NCBI GenBank assembly: GCA_029339195.1
Contig: JAPTJF010000196.1
Location: 41,171-105,170 of the forward strand
Reading direction: 5' to 3'
Length of the DNA stretch: 64,000 nt
Source of the DNA: Micractinium sp. NFX-FRZ
Taxonomy: Eukaryota; Chlorophyta; Trebouxiophyceae; Chlorellales; Chlorellaceae
Position 1 is the first letter of the stretch, and each line of letters opens with the position of its first letter. Below the pieces are notes generated by a model. The model was not told the DNA's origin. It saw nothing but the letters and a program-made list of their open reading frames with translations, and ran no database searches. This document shows, in pieces, positions 43,502 to 55,503 of this stretch. The translations under genes and the position numbers were made by a program.

Positions 43502-44143
43502 CCCCAACGAGGGCTACGCCTGACGCTGGCCACAACAGATGACCTGTGCACACTCAACCTGGTGCGCCTTGCATGCCTTGAGGAGCTGTGCCTGACCATG
43601 GTGTTGCTGGTGGTGGAGGAGCCTGGGCAGCTGGCATTCCTGGGGCACACACTGCGTGGCCTCACCATCATCAACTCTGCACTTGTCGACGACAACGACC
43701 CCGAGGTGGCTCCTCTGGACCCTGCGGCGCTGCCAGTGACCGCCCTGACGTCGCCACACCTGGCGAGCGACCTAGGCCTGAGCATCTGGCTAGACCGCCT
43801 GCCGCCGTCGTTGGCCCGGCTGGTCATCGATGTTGGTCGCGGCGATGCTGGCGTGGAACGGACATTTGGAGAAGTCTGGCTAGGTACTGCGGGCGAGGGA
43901 GATGAGGATGCACTGGACCTCTCACGCACCCCAGCCCTCACCCACCTGGCCCTGCGCAGAGCAATGCCCGTCGGCGAAGCTGCAGCAGCTGCGTGGCCTG
44001 AGCACGCTGCAGCGTTTGACCTCAGCGGCAGCTACACTGCTGGCGTGGTTGCTGCCGGCGTGCTCACGGCCTTGACATGCCTCACCGCTGTAACTCTGGG
44101 GGGGGGGGTCAGACATGGCTGCCAGCTGCACTTGCTGCCATGA
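43502..44143 (+). pseudogene. Leucine-rich-repeat gene fragment
   Basis: A continuous open frame of about 213 codons without an ATG. It encodes LRR-like segments such as LNLVRLACLEELCLTMVLL, LRGLTIINSALVDD, LDLSRTPALTHLALRRAM and LTALTCLTAVTL. The spacing and composition resemble the large algal F-box/LRR families. No start, no plausible upstream exon and a stop 20 codons after the last repeat suggest a truncated relic. A small gene with an unseen first exon cannot be excluded. Confidence 0.4.
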
Positions 44144-44607
44144 CCTCATTTGTTGACCCCTTACATGAGTCCCCTTACATGAATACCTGTGATGCCCATC
44201 CTTATCTGTTATGATCATTAATCTGTGATGATCATGAGCCGTGTTATGTGATGCTCCATGTGAAGCCAGAAGGAATGATGACGGTTCGAGAAGAGACGGG
44301 TTGGAAGGGAGAAAGGGGCTGTCCATGCACTCATGAATGCTGCTCACTCGGAGGAGAGGTCTGGCACATGCATGAAAGTGGTGACTGGTGCAACCGTCGT
44401 GAATCAATGTGTGGCCTTTGGAGAATGTACCAATGTGACGTGGTGAGCCATTGTCGGGGCCAAGAGTGGTTTGCTTTGCAACTGCCTCGCACGCAGGGGC
44501 CGCTGTGTTACGCTGTGCATGCTGGGGTTTCCATCGGTCTCCTAAGGGCCTGTTCCCTGTCTTGCGGTTCGCCTTTTCATCCTCAGAAACCCGGCAAGCG
44601 AAAAACA
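44144..44607. other. AT-richer spacer, promoter of the first SMP30-like gene
   Basis: Unlike the rest of the window, 44150-44290 is AT-rich. It contains a direct repeat CCCCTTACATGA at about 44157 and 44171 and two TGATCAT palindromic cores around 44212 and 44230. No coding sequence recognised. Confidence 0.4.
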
Positions 44608-46662
44608 ATGCTGGCAGCAGCGTTCTTTGGACTGTCGCTGGCCTTGCTGGGCGGTGCTTTCGGCGCTCGGCAGCTCAGCTCATCAGATTACGCTGCAATT
44701 AGCGTTCCTGCCGCTGTAATCGCGACGGATGCGTTCCGCAAGGTAAGTATTACCGCCAGGCGCCCTTTCACTTGGCGGATACCGTGCTTGCCGCCGGTTT
44801 GCGAGCCAACAAGCAACCTCAGAGACCCTGCAGTGGTAGCAGCTCCCCACGCCGGCCCGCAAGCGTTCCGCGCTACCCCTGAGCAGCCGCCGCGCCGGTC
44901 TGCCCGCGCGCCTGCCCCCGCCTGCAGAGTGACGCAGCTGCCTTGCAGCCCAACCTTACGCTGGCAAATGGTGCACCTGCCAGCCCCCTGGTCGCCCTGG
45001 ATGAAAAGTTCTGGGATCTAGTTGCACCAGAAGCAGAAGTCAGGATGTTGGCATCAGCAAACTACAGCTTTGCTCACGAGGCGCCCGTGTGGCTGCCAGA
45101 GACGCGCCAGGTGGGCATCCCCGTAGCAGCGCTTGCAGGGGCCCCTCTCCCCTCCAACCCCGCCTCAAAACCTTTGCACCTAACCGGGACCTGGCAGTGC
45201 CTGCTCTCTTAGCTGCAACTTCCCCTGCCCCCCTGCCCTGCAGCTCTTCTTTGTGTCAAACCGGCTGACAGACAGCACCACAGGCAAGCCAGCAGTGCGG
45301 CTGTTTCTACTGAACATCGACACACAAGAGCTAAGGCAGCTGGAGCCCAGCCCGCCCATACTGATGGCCAACGGAGGCACACCCTACGGGAAGGGCAAGG
45401 TGGTGGTGTGCTCACAGGTAGGGCGGGGCAGGGCGGGAGGTGGGCAGGGGCCCCGGGGAGGCATGGCCGGCCGCTGTAGGGCCTCTTTCTGCTGCCACAT
45501 AACATGGGCAGCAGGGCAGGCACCGTGCAGGCCAAGTGGTGTGCGCCTGCTGCATAACATGACGCACCTTTCTGCCGAACAATGTGTGTTGCTGGCCCCT
45601 GCTGACCATTGCTGCCGCTGTCCCGCCCGGCGCGTGCTGCATTTGCAGGGGTTGGATGGAGCTGCGGGCGGGTTGGTGGAGCTGGATGTGCGCTCCCAGC
45701 GCTCCCGCCCCCTGGTCAACAACTGGGGCGGCCTGGCCTTCAACAGCCCAAACGATGTTGCAGTGCATGGACCTTCAGGTGCCATCCTGTTCACCGACCC
45801 GGCATATGGGCACGCGCAGGGCTTCAAGCCGGCGCCGCAGGTGGGCGGGGCGGGTAGGCGGGGCGGCGTGCGTACAGTGGCTAACCATGCGCCCCATTTC
45901 CAGTACCGGTTACACCGGCTGCCTGTGCCTCCCCACCCATCATTCTGTCAAGCGGAGCTCACACATTGTCTCCCCCATGGCAACCTCACCACCCCCTGTG
46001 CCCGCTGGCCTCCCTCCAGGTTGGCAACTGGGTGTGGCGCTTCGACCCCGCCACCAACGGCACAGTGCCCGTTGCCGACGGCTTCTTGCGCCCCAATGGC
46101 GTGACTTTCTCACCGGATTTTCAAACGGCGTACGTCACTGACACTGGCGCGGTGGACGGCAGCGGCAGCCCCGCTTCCTTTGCTGCTGCCGCCCCCGCCA
46201 TCTATGCCTTCACTGTAGTCTTGGACACTGCCGGCCTGCCGACCCTGCACAACCGCCGCCTGTTTGGTGCGTCACCCTCCGGCATCCCAGACGGCTTGAA
46301 ATCGGATGAACAAGGTGGGGAGTGCCCGGGCTGGAATGCACGCATCGCCAAGATGCACTGCTCATTGTGGCAGTTGGGCTGCCATTTCTGCCCCTCACCC
46401 TTGCACCGTACGCCTGTTGAAGCTCACACTTACTCGTTTGCATCCTTTGCTGCTCCCTCCCCCAGGAAACCTTTATGCGGGCGTCCCAGGTGGCGTGGAT
46501 GTCTTCAGCCCTTCCGGGCAGATGCTTGGCAGCATAGCAGTCGGCCCCACCGCGAACTTGGCATTTGCTGGGCAGCAGCTGCTGATGCTGCAAGAAAGCA
46601 AGGTCACGGCGTTGCGCATGCGCACACGCGGCGTGCGGCTGCCCATGCAGGCGGCCGGCTGA
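44608..46662 (+). CDS. Secreted SMP30/gluconolactonase-like protein, copy 1
   Basis: Six exons join in phase to 391 residues: 44608-44742, 44928-45110, 45244-45417, 45649-45840, 46020-46314 and 46466-46662. A signal peptide (MLAAAFFGLSLALLGGAFGA) precedes a six-bladed beta-propeller of the SMP30/gluconolactonase/lactonohydrolase family. Expected metal-site neighbourhoods are visible: FAHEAPVW (Glu, about residue 96), NSPNDVAVHGPSGAILFTD (Asn and Asp) and YVTDTGAVDG. The later blades include GNWVWRFDPATNGTVPVADG and LRPNGVTFSPD. The family hydrolyses sugar lactones or related esters with a bound divalent cation. The exact substrate cannot be read here. It is the upstream member of a tandem pair with identical intron positions. 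TGTAA at 46744-46748 probably ends the transcript. Confidence 0.88.
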
Positions 46663-46743
46663 GGCTGGCCAGAAGACAACACAAAGGGTAAACTGTTGCC
46701 ATTCAATTTCGGTGCGCGTGTGATTTGTGCAAGTAGCTGCTGT

Positions 46744-46748
46744 TGTAA
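46744..46748 (+). terminator. TGTAA polyadenylation signal of SMP30-like copy 1
   Basis: Lies 82 bases after the stop. The same arrangement (78 bases) is seen in copy 2. Confidence 0.6.
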
Positions 46749-46969
46749 TGGTGGCAAAGGGAATGTAGTCAACTGGGGTGCACCCAGGCTGAGGAGTTGA
46801 GAGCGGGAATGTGCAAGTTGGCGCCAGCCCAGCCCTGGCCCCCCGTCCTTTCCACACCACTGCTCACCCTGCCACACCGCTCTCTCAGTGTCTGCACATC
46901 GATGTAATGGACCCAACTGGCGTCCCTCGAACTTGCGAGGGGTCTTAGTTTTGAAAGTGACTGGCGGCC

Positions 46970-49081
46970 ATGCCTAACGGCGAATGCGATGGCCGGGAGC
47001 TGGAGTCGCCTGATCACCACCAAGCTGTAGTCAGCGTGCCTGCAGCTGTCATTGCTGCCGACGAGTTTCGCTCGGCAAGTGGAAGATACCCTTGCCTCCC
47101 GCTTCAGGCGCTTGTTTGCTTCCCATCGAGCTGGTGTCCGCAGCATGATGTTGGCCCACCGGCCGTGAGCCTACGCTGATACGCCCGCCCCACAGACAGC
47201 CCTCCTACGCCGGCCCGCCCCCGCCTGCAGAGCGCCGCTGCCCCCTGGCAGCCCCACCTCGCGCTGGCGAATGGCGCGCATGCCAGCCCCCTGATCGCGC
47301 TGCATGCGTCCTTTTGGGACCTGGTCGAGCCAAATGCTGAGCCCAGAGTGCTGGCCACATCCAGCTACAGATTTGCTCATGAGGCGCCCGTGTGGCTGCC
47401 AGAGATGCGCCAGGTGAGCACCAGCCTGCCGCTCAGCCTTGCCTGCCGCCACGCCGCTGCAGCAGCTGAGGAGTGGGGGCAGCCGGCACTGCCCGCTCCA
47501 TCAGGGGCCGTCCTCAGCCAGCAGTTACCTCCCCCCATGCATGCATAACAACTGTCACACCCCGTGCCCTGCAGCTCTTCTTTGTGTCCTACCGGCTCAC
47601 GGACGGCACCACAGGCAAGCCAGAAGTGCGGCTGTTTCTACTGAACATCGACACACAAGAGCTAAGGCAGCTGGAGCCCAGCCCGCCCATATTGATGGCC
47701 AACGGGGCCACCCCCTATGGCGAGGGCAAGGTGGTGGTGAGCTCGCAGGTGGGGCGGGGCAGGGCGGGAGGTGGGCAGGGCAGGGCAGGTGCGGGGCAGT
47801 GAGGGAGGGGGCAGGGCATGGCATCCTTCTGCTGCTGCCCAAACCTTGGGTGGCCAAGGTACAAGTGTAGCCATTACTGCCAGGATGGGCCGAGCCAGGT
47901 CATCTCCCGTGCACCTCACTCACTGCCGCCCCCGCTGAGCACCGCCGCCGCCGCTGCCCCGCCCCGGCACTTGCAGGGGTTGGATGGAGCCGCGGGCGGG
48001 TTGGTGGAGCTGGATGTGCGCTCCCAGCGCTCCCGCCCCCTGGTCAACAACTGGGGCGGCCTGCCCTTCAACAGCCCAAACGACTTGGCGGTGCACGGCC
48101 CCTCAGGGTCCATCCTGTTCACCGACCCGGCTTATGGGCACGCGCAGGGCTTCAAGCCGGCGCCGCAGGTGGGCGGGGCGGGCGGACGGTGCGGGGGCAA
48201 GGCAGGGCAGGGCGAGCGGGTCCTCCTGCATTACAGCCAGCTGGCCAGCTAGGCCTGCATGAGGAATCTCCATCTCTGGCTGTCCCATTTGCCCTGGGGC
48301 TTTGGCTGCCAACAGCAGGCCCTCACCCTTACCGCACGCTCCCTACTGCCCCTGTCCTGCGCCAGCTGGGCAACTGGGTGTGGCGCTTTGACCCGGCCAC
48401 CAGTGCTGCTGTGCCGCTTGCCGATGGCTTCGTGCGCCCCAACGGCGTGGCCTTCTCTCCAGACTTCAGCACAGCATACATCAACGACTCGGGAGCGGTG
48501 GACGGAAGCAGCAGGCCCGCATCCTTTGCTGCGGCCGCCCCCGCCATCTACGCGTTTGACGTCGTGCTGGACGCCGACGGCCTGCCCGGCCTGCGCAACC
48601 GCCGCCTCTTTGCAGCCACGCCCTCTGGCATTTCAGATGGCCTCAAGGTGGACTGTCAAGGTGCGGGGGAGGGGCAGGGGCCTGCCTGTTTCCTTACCTG
48701 CTAGGTGCAAGAGGCCCGCCTGCCTGCCAGAAGAGCAACCACCTGGGGCTGCACACGCACCCTAGGTTGTCCATGCTGCCGGCACAGCCCTGCCCTGCTG
48801 TTCAGGCTGCATCCGGTGCCTGAGCCGAAGCACGTCCCGTGCTAAGATGACACAGCCCGACTGCTCCCGCCTCCTTGCTTCCAGGCAACCTGTATGCGGG
48901 CGTGCCGGGCGGCGTGGATGTGTTCAGCCCAACAGGGCAGGTGCTGGGCAGCATAGCAGTCGGGCCCACGTCCAACTTGGCGTTCGCCGGGGGGCAGCTG
49001 CTGATGCTGCAAGCAAGCAAGGTCACGGCGCTGCGCATGCGCACACGCGGCGTGCAGCTGCCCATGCAGGCGGCCGGCTGA
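46970..49081 (+). CDS. SMP30/gluconolactonase-like protein, copy 2 (no signal peptide seen)
   Basis: Six exons join in phase to 381 residues: 46970-47074, 47231-47413, 47575-47748, 47977-48168, 48366-48660 and 48885-49081. The last five exons have exactly the same lengths as in copy 1, and the protein is closely similar, for example QRSRPLVNNWGGLPFNSPND and YGHAQGFKPAPQ. The first exon differs. It begins MPNGECDGRELESPDHHQ, with no hydrophobic signal sequence, before rejoining copy 1 at SVPAAVIAADEFR. Either this copy is cytosolic or an upstream exon was missed. The first intron starts GCAAGT where copy 1 has GTAAGT. The metal-site blocks FAHEAPVW, NSPND and INDSGAVDG are kept, so it is probably active. 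Confidence 0.83.
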
Positions 49082-49158
49082 GGCTGGCCAGAAGTCGCAA
49101 CACTGCCCGCCATGGTGCCCTGCTGTTGTTGTGTGTGGACAGTCCCACTGCTGCTGCT

Positions 49159-49163
49159 TGTAA
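49159..49163 (+). terminator. TGTAA polyadenylation signal of SMP30-like copy 2
   Basis: Lies 78 bases after the stop codon, matching the spacing in copy 1. Confidence 0.6.
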
Positions 49164-50514
49164 AGATGGCACACAAGAAGGGGCAGCGCTCGCACTCTCT
49201 CCTCCATCGCCTGCTCCTATGCTTGTCTTCAAATGCAAACACTTGCTGGGCTCGTGCATTGGCGGTACATCTGGGGTGGCTGTCATACACAACAGCAGCG
49301 CGCCCGCTTTGAAAGCCCGCGTTGAAAGCACGAGGCAGTGTACATGCCATGTCTGCACTGCATGCTGTGCTGCCGTGGGTGTTCCATTGCTGGTCTGTTA
49401 CAAGTAAAAGTAGGACACAGAGATGGCCACAGCACCACAGCATGCATAGCACACATGGCACAAGAGACCACGTTGACGTCCGCGTTAGTGCCCAGCTCGT
49501 GGGCTGGATGCCCCCGCTGCAGCTGAGTTTTGTGTCACGAATCGTTCCTTTTGTGGGGGCGTTCATTGCGCTCGGGCCCCTCAAGCACGCAGGGGCAGGC
49601 TGCGCACACATTACAGGCATCTCTCGCGCCGGTCAGGAGCAATGCTGGAAGCATCAAGCAGGCGGGACAGACGCAGAGCGGGCCAAGCAAAGATGGGACA
49701 AGACTGTAACGTCATGGGAAATCCAGCCCAGGAGCCACCCCACCTGCTGCGCCTGCTATGCGTGCTGTGGCACGCACAGCAGGGCTGGGTCGTGGCGTCA
49801 GGGGAGGCGAGAGCGAGGAAGCCTCTGCCAGCCGGGCGCAGCACGCGTGGCAGGAGCACGCGGCTGGCGAGTGGGAGCACGCAGGCACGGGGAGCACGTT
49901 TCGGAGGCAGCGGCAGAGTGAACAGAGCCTGAGCGCAAAACGGGCGAGCAAGGCAGTGCAGGGCAGTGGCCAAAGCACGCGCCAGGGAGCAGCAGGCGGA
50001 GCAGGGTGGTTGGAAGGTAAACAAGCACTGGGGGTGGGAGGTGCACATACCGAAGGCACAAACTTGGGAGGAAAGAAGTTGGGAGGTTGGGGGTGGGGTG
50101 TGGCAGTCACGCATGCGTATAATGACGCTGGCAGCCGCGGGCAGTATCAAAACACGCTGGCAGCTGCAAGGCTGGAATCCCCCCTTTCCACCGCACGGCC
50201 AGCACAGGCACCGCTGCAGCCGCAAAGCACAGGCACTGACGCCGCTACCGGCCGCAGCTGCCTCAGCGGCAGCGGCAGTCAAGCAGGGAGGCTCCACTGG
50301 CGACCTAAAGCCGATCACTGGCAGGCAGGCAGCTGGGCTGTCCCATGCACGCACTGGCGTTCCACCGCAGCATCCTCAGCACGCAGGCAGCGGCAGACGC
50401 TTGCTGTCACTTGCAGTCAAGCCAGGTGCCGCAGCAACAGACAGGGCTGCGGGGCTGGCACAGCTGGCACGCAGCGAAGCGAAGGGGAGCCGCCGCCGGC
50501 AAGCAGGGGAGCGC
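49164..50514. other. Convergent spacer and 3' UTR of the KH/WW gene
   Basis: No gene recognised. Minus-strand TGTAA at 49611-49615 would end the KH/WW transcript after a 3' UTR of about 0.9 kb. The TAA stop of that gene is itself part of a TGTAA, at 50515-50519. Confidence 0.4.
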
Positions 50515-53500
50515 TTACATGCCCGGGGGCTTCTCCCACTGCAGAGCAGAGGCGGCAGGCAGGCAGGCAGGGCGGGCGGGCATCAGCAGACGTCACAGCG
50601 CCCAGCACACAACTGCAGATGTGGATGCATGGGCTCATGCTGTGACCGCTGGCGCTCCAGGCTGGCGCTCTGGCAGGGTGCTCAAGGGCAGGAATGTAGA
50701 GGCATGTTGACTTGGCCACCCTTGTCATGTGTGCACACCTGAGTGACGCCGGTGCCTGGGTTGTAGTAGTATGGCCGCCCCTGGTCGTCATGCAGCTCCT
50801 GCCACTGGCCAGGAGCAGCCGGAGGGGGCGCCGCTGCGCCTGCGGGGGCGAGAGAGGGACGCAAGTTGGGACCGGTGAGCGGGGCGGCTGGTGGCACGAT
50901 GCAGCGTCGAGGGCAGGGCAGAGCCGCCGGGTGGGGCAGCAGTGCCTGCCGTATGCAGTACAGGCTGGGCAGCGGGATGGCGTGCTGACAGCACAGCATG
51001 TGTGGGCGGGGCAGCAAGGCTGGGTATGCTGCACGCACCGTAGCCGCCCGCGCCGGGCCCGCCAAAGCCGCCGCCCATCCCGTAGCCAGGCGCCGCTGCT
51101 GCGTAGGGGTCGGGGGCACCGTAGCCGCCTGGGGCGCCGCCATAGGGTGCTGCGCATGAGCAATGAGCAGAGCAAGCACGGCAGGCGGAGCGGGGTGGTG
51201 GGCTTGCTGGGGCATGCAGCAGCGGCGGGGCATGGTGGGCTTGGCATGGGCGGAGGGCGACAGCGCAGCCAGCACGCCGGCATGCAGGTGATTAAAAGGG
51301 GACTGGAGGCAGCTGCTCCCCAGCCTGCTGCCTCCGTGCCCACATTGCTGTCTTTTGCATACAGCGCCCCAGCGGCAGTGCATTGCTGGCACAGCTGGCA
51401 CAGATGCAGTCGCCAGGGGCCCATTCCTCCACCCATGCACCAACTGCCTTCGCAAGCAAGCACTGACACCACCATGCTTGACTGTGCTAACCTGGCGCGC
51501 CGCCGTACGGCGGGAAGCCGCCGCCATAGGGGGCCGGGAAGCCGCCGCCGTAGGGGGCCCCAAAGGGTGCGCCGCCAAAGGGCGGCGCGCCAAAGCCGGC
51601 GGGCGGGCCGCCAAAGGGTGCGCCGCCAAAGGGCGGGGCGCCAAAGCCGCCGGGGGCGCCTGCAGGTGTACGCAGGGAGGGGCAGGCAGGGGGCAGGGCA
51701 CATGAGCAGGGCGCCATGTGTGCAGGCTGATGCAGGTGGGCAAGCAGGCCGGGTTGAGGCACGGGGGTGCAGGGTGCGGTGAGGACACACGGGGGCAGGA
51801 AGGACTTGCGGTTGATGCTGCCTGTGGAAGGGCAGGCAGTACACATGTGCAAGCAGGGGCTGGCGGGCAGGCGGAATAGGCAGCCAGAGCAGGCGGGCGA
51901 GGCAGATGCAGCCTGGTGACAGATGCAGGCTGGAGACATCAGAGCCAGGCAGCACAGCCAGGCAGGCAGGCGGGGCACCGACCTCCGTGGCCGAAGGGGT
52001 CGCCTCCCGACACAATGTCCTCAATCATGCGCTTGGCCTGCAGGGAGAGGGGGAAAAGCGGGTTGGAATGGTGAAAATTCAGCGCATTGCTGCGTCGGGC
52101 GGCAGCGGGCAGGAATATGTGCATGTGCTTCAAGTGCAAGGGCTGGGCAAGGGCTGGGCAGGCGAGGCGCACTGCGGAGCGGGGCTTCAGACGAGCGTGC
52201 AGGAGGTGCGGGAGTGGCGGCATCACGCTGTGCGCAACAGGACAGCGTGTGGCGCGACCACAAGTGGTGGTCTGTGTCACAAGTTTCTTGCAAGGAAGCT
52301 TTGCAAGGAAACAGATGGTACGCCGAAACAAGCAAGCAGGCACCTGGTCGGCACTGGAGGGCTGGCCGGCCAGGGTGACGCGGCACGGGTCGGAGCTCTG
52401 GTCAATCTGGATGGTGGCGCCTGCAAAGGGGGCGGTGGGGCGTCCATTCCAATGTTTCAATAATCAGCGGTGACAGGATGCTTTGTCCTGGCGCACCCCC
52501 ACCCGCGCTGCCAGGCCTCAAATGCCAGACCTTCCGCTCAACGAGAGCTTGCCCCGCACCCCAGCCTGCCCGCCCACCCACACATGTGAGGGCCCGCACG
52601 CAAGCCGCTGGCTCAGTGCTTCTTGCGCACGCACCCGTCACCCGCTGCAGCTGCTTGATCGTGTCGCCCTGCCGCCCGATGATGCGCCCCACAATGCCCT
52701 TGGGCACGTGCATCACATGCGTCTTGCCGATGCCTTGCTGCAGGGCGGGGCAGCCGGGGCAGGTGAGGGAGGCGGGAGGGCATGCAGGGTCAGCGGGGGC
52801 AGGCGGGATGTGGGAAGGCATGCAGGGTCAGCGGGGGCGCACACATGGAAGAGAAGCCGCGCAGGCACGCGTGCTCCTCATGAACGATGAGCCAGCCCGC
52901 CCTCCTTCACATGGCCTTCCCAGCACCCATCCAAGGTGCACCCTCCCCCACATGCCACCCCCCCTCCCACATCCAGCGCGACCAACAGGGACGGTCGCCG
53001 TCCAGTCGCAAGCACTTGGCGCCCGCCCCCCCGCGGCCTCCCCAGTGTCCCTCTGGTGCCGCGCACCTCGGCGCACACGCGCTGGATGATGGCCTGTGCG
53101 GACCCCGGCTCCCCGTTGATCAGCTCCTTGATGATGGTGGCGGCGCGGCGGCACGCGTCGGGGCGGCCCTGCAGGGGAGGCAGGGACAAGGGAAGAGGTG
53201 AGGGCAGAGGATGGAGGCAGCTCGTTGATGCGGCGGGGCGGCCCGCGTTCGAGCACGTGTTGCAAGGCACATGGGGGAGACGGGTGGGCATGAAGGGACA
53301 GCGAGGCCCCAGCGAGGCCTGAGCAACCACCTGTGTCATTCTGTTGACACACGAACTGACATGTTTATCAGACACAAGAGCGCTTGCCTCCGCGCATTGG
53401 CAGGGCAGGTGCAATGATGGTTCGATGCAGGCAGCTCAGTACCACACACGAGCAGCACTTGCAGTACCACGCAGCGTACCTGCACAATGATCTTGCGGGG

Positions 53501-55503
53501 CTGGCCCTCGGGGAAGTTTTGGTCCACGGTGATGTGGGCCTGAAAGTGGGAGGAGCGGAGGTGGGATGGAGTTCAGGGCACGGCAGGGTGAGGGCAGTGG
53601 GGCGGAGCGCGGTGCGGGGCAACACTCGAGGAGACAGGCTGGCAGCAGCGGGCGCCAAATGTTGACGAGGCGCCCCACGCCACTCCTCCACATCCAGCTC
53701 AGCGCCTCCCTGGCTACGGCGCTCAACACCTGCTGGCCAGCCCTCTGGCCACGCCCCCCGCCCTGCAGCCCCGCCAGCCTTGGTCCCCCACCCCCCTGCC
53801 GCCCCTTGCGCACCTGGCTGGCGGACTGCAGCGCGCGGATCGTCTCCCCGCCGCGCCCAATGATGCGCCCCACAATGCCGGCGGGGCAGTCCAGTTCCTC
53901 CTTGGACTCCTCATCGTGCAGGATGGAGTTGATCTCGGCGCGGCAGCGCGCCACGGCCTCGCTGCGAGGAATGGAAGGGAGGGGGAGGGTAGGAGGGGAC
54001 GGAGCGTGGTGAGGAGGGGTAAGAGGCGGGGCAGGGAGACGGGAGGACACATTGCCCTTGCGGCCGGCAGGCAGCTGCCACGCAGGCAGGTTTGGCCCCG
54101 CCCAGGGGCAGCGCGCAAGGCCCCTCGGCACACGCAACTGATGTTCCCGACCATGCAAACTTGAGCTTGCTGTTGCCACCGCCGCGCCGCGATAACAGAA
54201 GGCAAGTGCTGCCTGCCGCTGGGCAGCCATGCCCTGCATGGGCCACCCACATGGCGTGCCTGCTCCCGCTGCAGCCTTGTGTCTAGTACACCCTCCCGCC
54301 CTCCACCCTGTCGTGCAACCAAAGCACACTCACGCGCTCATGCCGGTGATGGTCACCCGCTTGGTCTCCCCCTCGGCGGCATGGTCCACCTGCAGCAGAG
54401 ATGGGGGGGATAGGAGGGCGTGGGGCAGGTTAGGAGAAGAAGGCGGGTGCCGCCGAAAGAGCACGCTGCTGGGAAGGTAGCTGCCAGGTGGAGGGCTGCT
54501 GCCCCGCGCAGCGGGGGTTGCCGCAGCACACAGCACCCCAAACTCGAGCTGCCCAGCTGCATCCCATGCTGCGATGCCAGACAGCCTGCCGCCCTGCACC
54601 TTGGAGGGCAGCCGTCTGTAAGGCCGCCTGTCAAGCCGGCCAAAGCTGTAGGATCGGCAGCTAGCTGCCCACCTGGATGCGCGTGTCGGTGGACAGCTGC
54701 AGGTTGCGGATCGTCTCGCCCGCCTTGCCAATCAGCTTGCCCACCGCGTTGGCGGGGATGTCCAGCACCTCCATGGGGCCCTGCCGCAGAGCCAAGGGAG
54801 GGGCCAGCATGGGTGAGGCAGCGGTACAGGGGAGGAACGCACGCGCGGCAGCGTTGCCGCCGCACCTTGGACGGGAGCGGGCGCCGCGCCGGAGCGGCGG
54901 GGTGCCCGCCCGGCGCCTTGGCTGGCCCCCGGACCCTGGGGCGCCTGCTGCCTCCCCCCTGCCCCCTGCCCGCCCTCACTCACCCCAGCTGGGGGGTCCC
55001 CGCCGTCGTTGGCTCCGTGCAGCGTGCCTGCTGACGCCCGCTTCTTGTCAGGGCCACCCTCCTCGTCACCCTCCTCGCGCGGCCGCTTGTTGTTGAGCTC
55101 CCCTCCCAGCTCCGCCTGCGGGCGGCAAAACAAGGAGTCGGTACGGTGCAAGGAGGTTTCAACACCACCTGCCAGCCAGGCAGGTTCGGGCCACTGCCGG
55201 CAGGCCATCAATTGCCGCACGACGCCATCACCCGCTCCGTCGGGCCCCGCAGTCACTCACGTTCACATGCTGCGCCATCAGCTTGGCAGCCACCGCTGCG
55301 GCGGCCGCTGCGGCGGCAGAGGGGTCAGGCACGCCGCTGGCGGCCTCCCCAGCGGCCGGAGCCGCAGCTGTGGCATCGGCGGGAGCTGCTGCAGCTGCCT
55401 CGACGGGCGCCGCTGCCTCCTGCTGCTCGGGGGCAGCATCGGCCTCCACGGCGGGAGCCTGCTGCTCCTCCGGCTGCTGCTGGGCGGGATCGACGTCAGC
55501 CAT
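50515..55503 (-). CDS. Three-KH plus WW RNA-binding protein, like the C1 subunit of CHLAMY1
   Basis: Fourteen exons join in phase to 495 residues: 55503-55261, 55115-54984, 54780-54673, 54389-54334, 53961-53814, 53539-53480, 53168-53067, 52737-52635, 52420-52344, 52037-51983, 51659-51492, 51149-51039, 50839-50739 and 50538-50515. An Ala/Glu-rich start and a basic NKRPREEGDEEGGPDKKR segment lead into three KH domains with GXXG loops: VGKLIGKAGETIRNLQ, VGRIIGRGGETIRALQ and VGRIIGRQGDTIKQLQ. A Gly/Pro/Phe-rich region (GFGAPPFGGAPFGG) and a C-terminal WW domain follow (WQELHDDQGRPYYYNPGTG, then VTQWEKPPG). Chlamydomonas CHLAMY1 subunit C1 has the same three-KH plus WW plan and binds UG-repeat mRNAs under circadian control with the RRM subunit C3. 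Orthology is inferred from the architecture. Confidence 0.88.

Noticed and set aside
51800..51840. Extra small exon in the KH/WW gene encoding SINRKSFLPP
   Set aside because: Its length breaks the reading frame to the next exon, whereas skipping it keeps all phases consistent.
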